Shown here: in pieces, positions 6,320 through 7,269 of the stretch | Layout of the letters: every line of letters starts with the position of its first letter | Numbering within the stretch: position 1 is the stretch's first letter | Assembly: GCA_013816695.1 (NCBI GenBank) | Contig: JACDDZ010000077.1 | Location: 1-7,269 of the forward strand | Reading direction: 5' to 3' | From: Gemmatimonadaceae bacterium | GTDB taxonomy: Bacteria > Gemmatimonadota > Gemmatimonadetes > Gemmatimonadales > Gemmatimonadaceae | DNA length: 7,269 nt | Notes under the pieces: model-generated | Seen by the model: only the letters and a program-made list of their open reading frames with translations | Database searches by the model: none | What the model was told of the DNA's origin: nothing | Translations under genes and position numbers: made by a program

Positions 6320-7269
6320 CTAGTCGGGATACTTGATCGCAACAAAGGTCAGCTTTCGCATCTCGTCCAGCATCTCACGCGTGGACCGCTCGGCAGCGAG
6401 CTGGGTGCGAATCTGTGCGCGAATCTCCTTAGGGTCGTACTGGCCGACGTCGGTCATCGTGACTACCTGGACGACCGCGTACTTCACCTGGCCGCGCGCG
6501 CCGGCAAGCTGGAACCCATCGGTGATATCCCCGGCTTTCTTTCCGGTTATCGCCTGCGAATATGAAAGCGGGAGCGAATCCTTCGGGAAAGGCTGCAGAA
6601 TTCCACGCTCCTCCGAGGGATCATGGTGGCGAGCAGCAAGCGAATCGAATGCAACACCGCTTCGCCACTGACGCGCGACTGAATCTGCTTCGAGGCGACC
6701 GCGCTCGAGATCGGTCGAATCGATTACCGGAATAATGAGGATGTGACGCGCTTTTACCTCGCCGGTCTGGACGCGGTCAACGCGAAGGACATGGAAACCG
6801 AACGCAGTCTCGAACACGGGGCTTATCTGCCCGGGATTGAGCGCGAACATCATCCGCTCGAACTGCGGAACCGTTGCGCCGCGACGCGTCCAGCCCAGAT
6901 CTCCGCCCACTGCCTTGCTGCCGGGATCCATCGACTCACGCTTGGCGATATTCTCGAAATCACCGCCGCGGCGTATCTCTGCCAGCAGTGAATCGGCTTT
7001 CGTGCGGGCCACCAGCTTGGCTTTCTCTGAAGCCTTGGGCGCCACGACGATCTGACGGAATGTGACAGTAGCTGGCCGCTTCTGCAGCTCGGTGCGATTT
7101 CTCTCAAAAGCGGAATCGATCTCTGCTTCCGAAACATTCCTCGGCTTCGCTTTCTTCTGGAGTTCGGAAAAAACGCGCTGCTGAATCTGGCGGCGGCGGA
7201 ACTGGTCCATCAGGGTTCGGCGATACTCATCCGGCGAGCCCATGCCTGCCTTCCGAAGCTCAGTGCGAA
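6320..7269 (-). CDS. SurA-like parvulin peptidyl-prolyl isomerase, 5' end outside window
   Basis: This is a periplasmic-type chaperone/PPIase of the SurA/PpiC class, which helps fold outer-membrane proteins. The frame stays open to the window edge, coding RTELRKAG before the Met at 7243, so that Met is internal. The start and any signal peptide lie beyond 7269. Numbering from that Met, residues 1-55 are the end of the SurA N-terminal helical domain. Parvulin domain 1 is about 58-157 (VGGDLGWTRRG 112-122, NPGQISPVFETAFGFHVL 136-153). Parvulin domain 2 is about 163-262, starting KARHILIIP. A C-terminal helix (about 270-297) returns to the core domain as in SurA. Domain 1 has Gln64 where the HIL-type His is expected but keeps His151. 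Domain 2 keeps His167 but lacks the GGDLG loop and the second His. The stop TAG abuts the pdxA ATG. The symbol surA is likely but left blank because the N-terminus is unseen; PpiD or PrsA relatives are alternatives. Confidence 0.9.
   Translation of the reverse strand, partial: RTELRKAGMGSPDEYRRTLMDQFRRRQIQQRVFSELQKKAKPRNVSEAEIDSAFERNRTELQKRPATVTFRQIVVAPKASEKAKLVARTKADSLLAEIRRGGDFENIAKRESMDPGSKAVGGDLGWTRRGATVPQFERMMFALNPGQISPVFETAFGFHVLRVDRVQTGEVKARHILIIPVIDSTDLERGRLEADSVARQWRSGVAFDSLAARHHDPSEERGILQPFPKDSLPLSYSQAITGKKAGDITDGFQLAGARGQVKYAVVQVVTMTDVGQYDPKEIRAQIRTQLAAERSTREMLDEMRKLTFVAIKYPD

Noticed and set aside
6320..7243. Taking the Met at 7243 as the start of the SurA-like protein
   Set aside because: The frame remains open to the window edge, and the residues before it (RTELRKAG) continue the SurA N-terminal helix. 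A start here would also leave no signal peptide.
1..7269. Search for defence, mobile, phage, CRISPR or biosynthetic-cluster signals
   Set aside because: All six genes are recognisable housekeeping or transport families, gaps are 42 bases or less, and no repeats, integrase or transposase are present.

Overview
The window is dense bacterial chromosomal DNA with a moderately high GC content. It holds six protein-coding genes, and all gaps between them are 42 bases or shorter. No mobile element, CRISPR array, tRNA or rRNA, phage gene or defence system is visible. The gene set (TypA, a soluble sensor kinase, a zinc-type CDF exporter, a CorC/HlyC-type membrane protein, PdxA and a SurA-like chaperone) is core housekeeping. 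SurA implies a Gram-negative cell with an outer membrane. GTG and TTG starts, weak or absent Shine-Dalgarno sequences and the protein style would fit a Gemmatimonadota- or Acidobacteriota-like lineage, but I cannot fix the phylum from the sequence alone.

Layout. A leftward cluster runs from about 4097 down to 21: CDF exporter (GTG start), then a soluble histidine kinase with an RsbRD-like N-terminus (TTG start), then TypA/BipA. The two gaps are 42 bases each, so co-transcription is likely, with a possible extra promoter in front of typA. Divergent from this cluster, with only 25 bases between start codons, is a rightward gene for a CNNM/CorC-family protein (4123-5496). Its 3' end overlaps the 3' end of a second leftward unit by 50 bases. 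That unit is a SurA-like peptidyl-prolyl isomerase (open at the right edge of the window) followed immediately by pdxA. The two are in the same reading frame and separated only by one TAG codon.

How the genes fit together. The divergent pair at 4110 are both membrane proteins of metal homeostasis families (Zn/Cd/Co efflux; Mg/Co efflux), so shared control is plausible. The kinase between the exporter and typA has no response regulator in view, so its output is unknown. The surA-pdxA order matches the well-known enterobacterial surA-pdxA arrangement and supports a genuine vitamin B6 PdxA rather than a catabolic paralogue.

I did not find a convincing undescribed system. The points most worth a second look are the in-frame single-stop surA/pdxA junction, the split of conserved parvulin histidines between the two SurA-like domains, the 25-base divergent start region with a probable leaderless transcript, the kinase architecture, and a 9-bp inverted repeat ahead of the kinase start.
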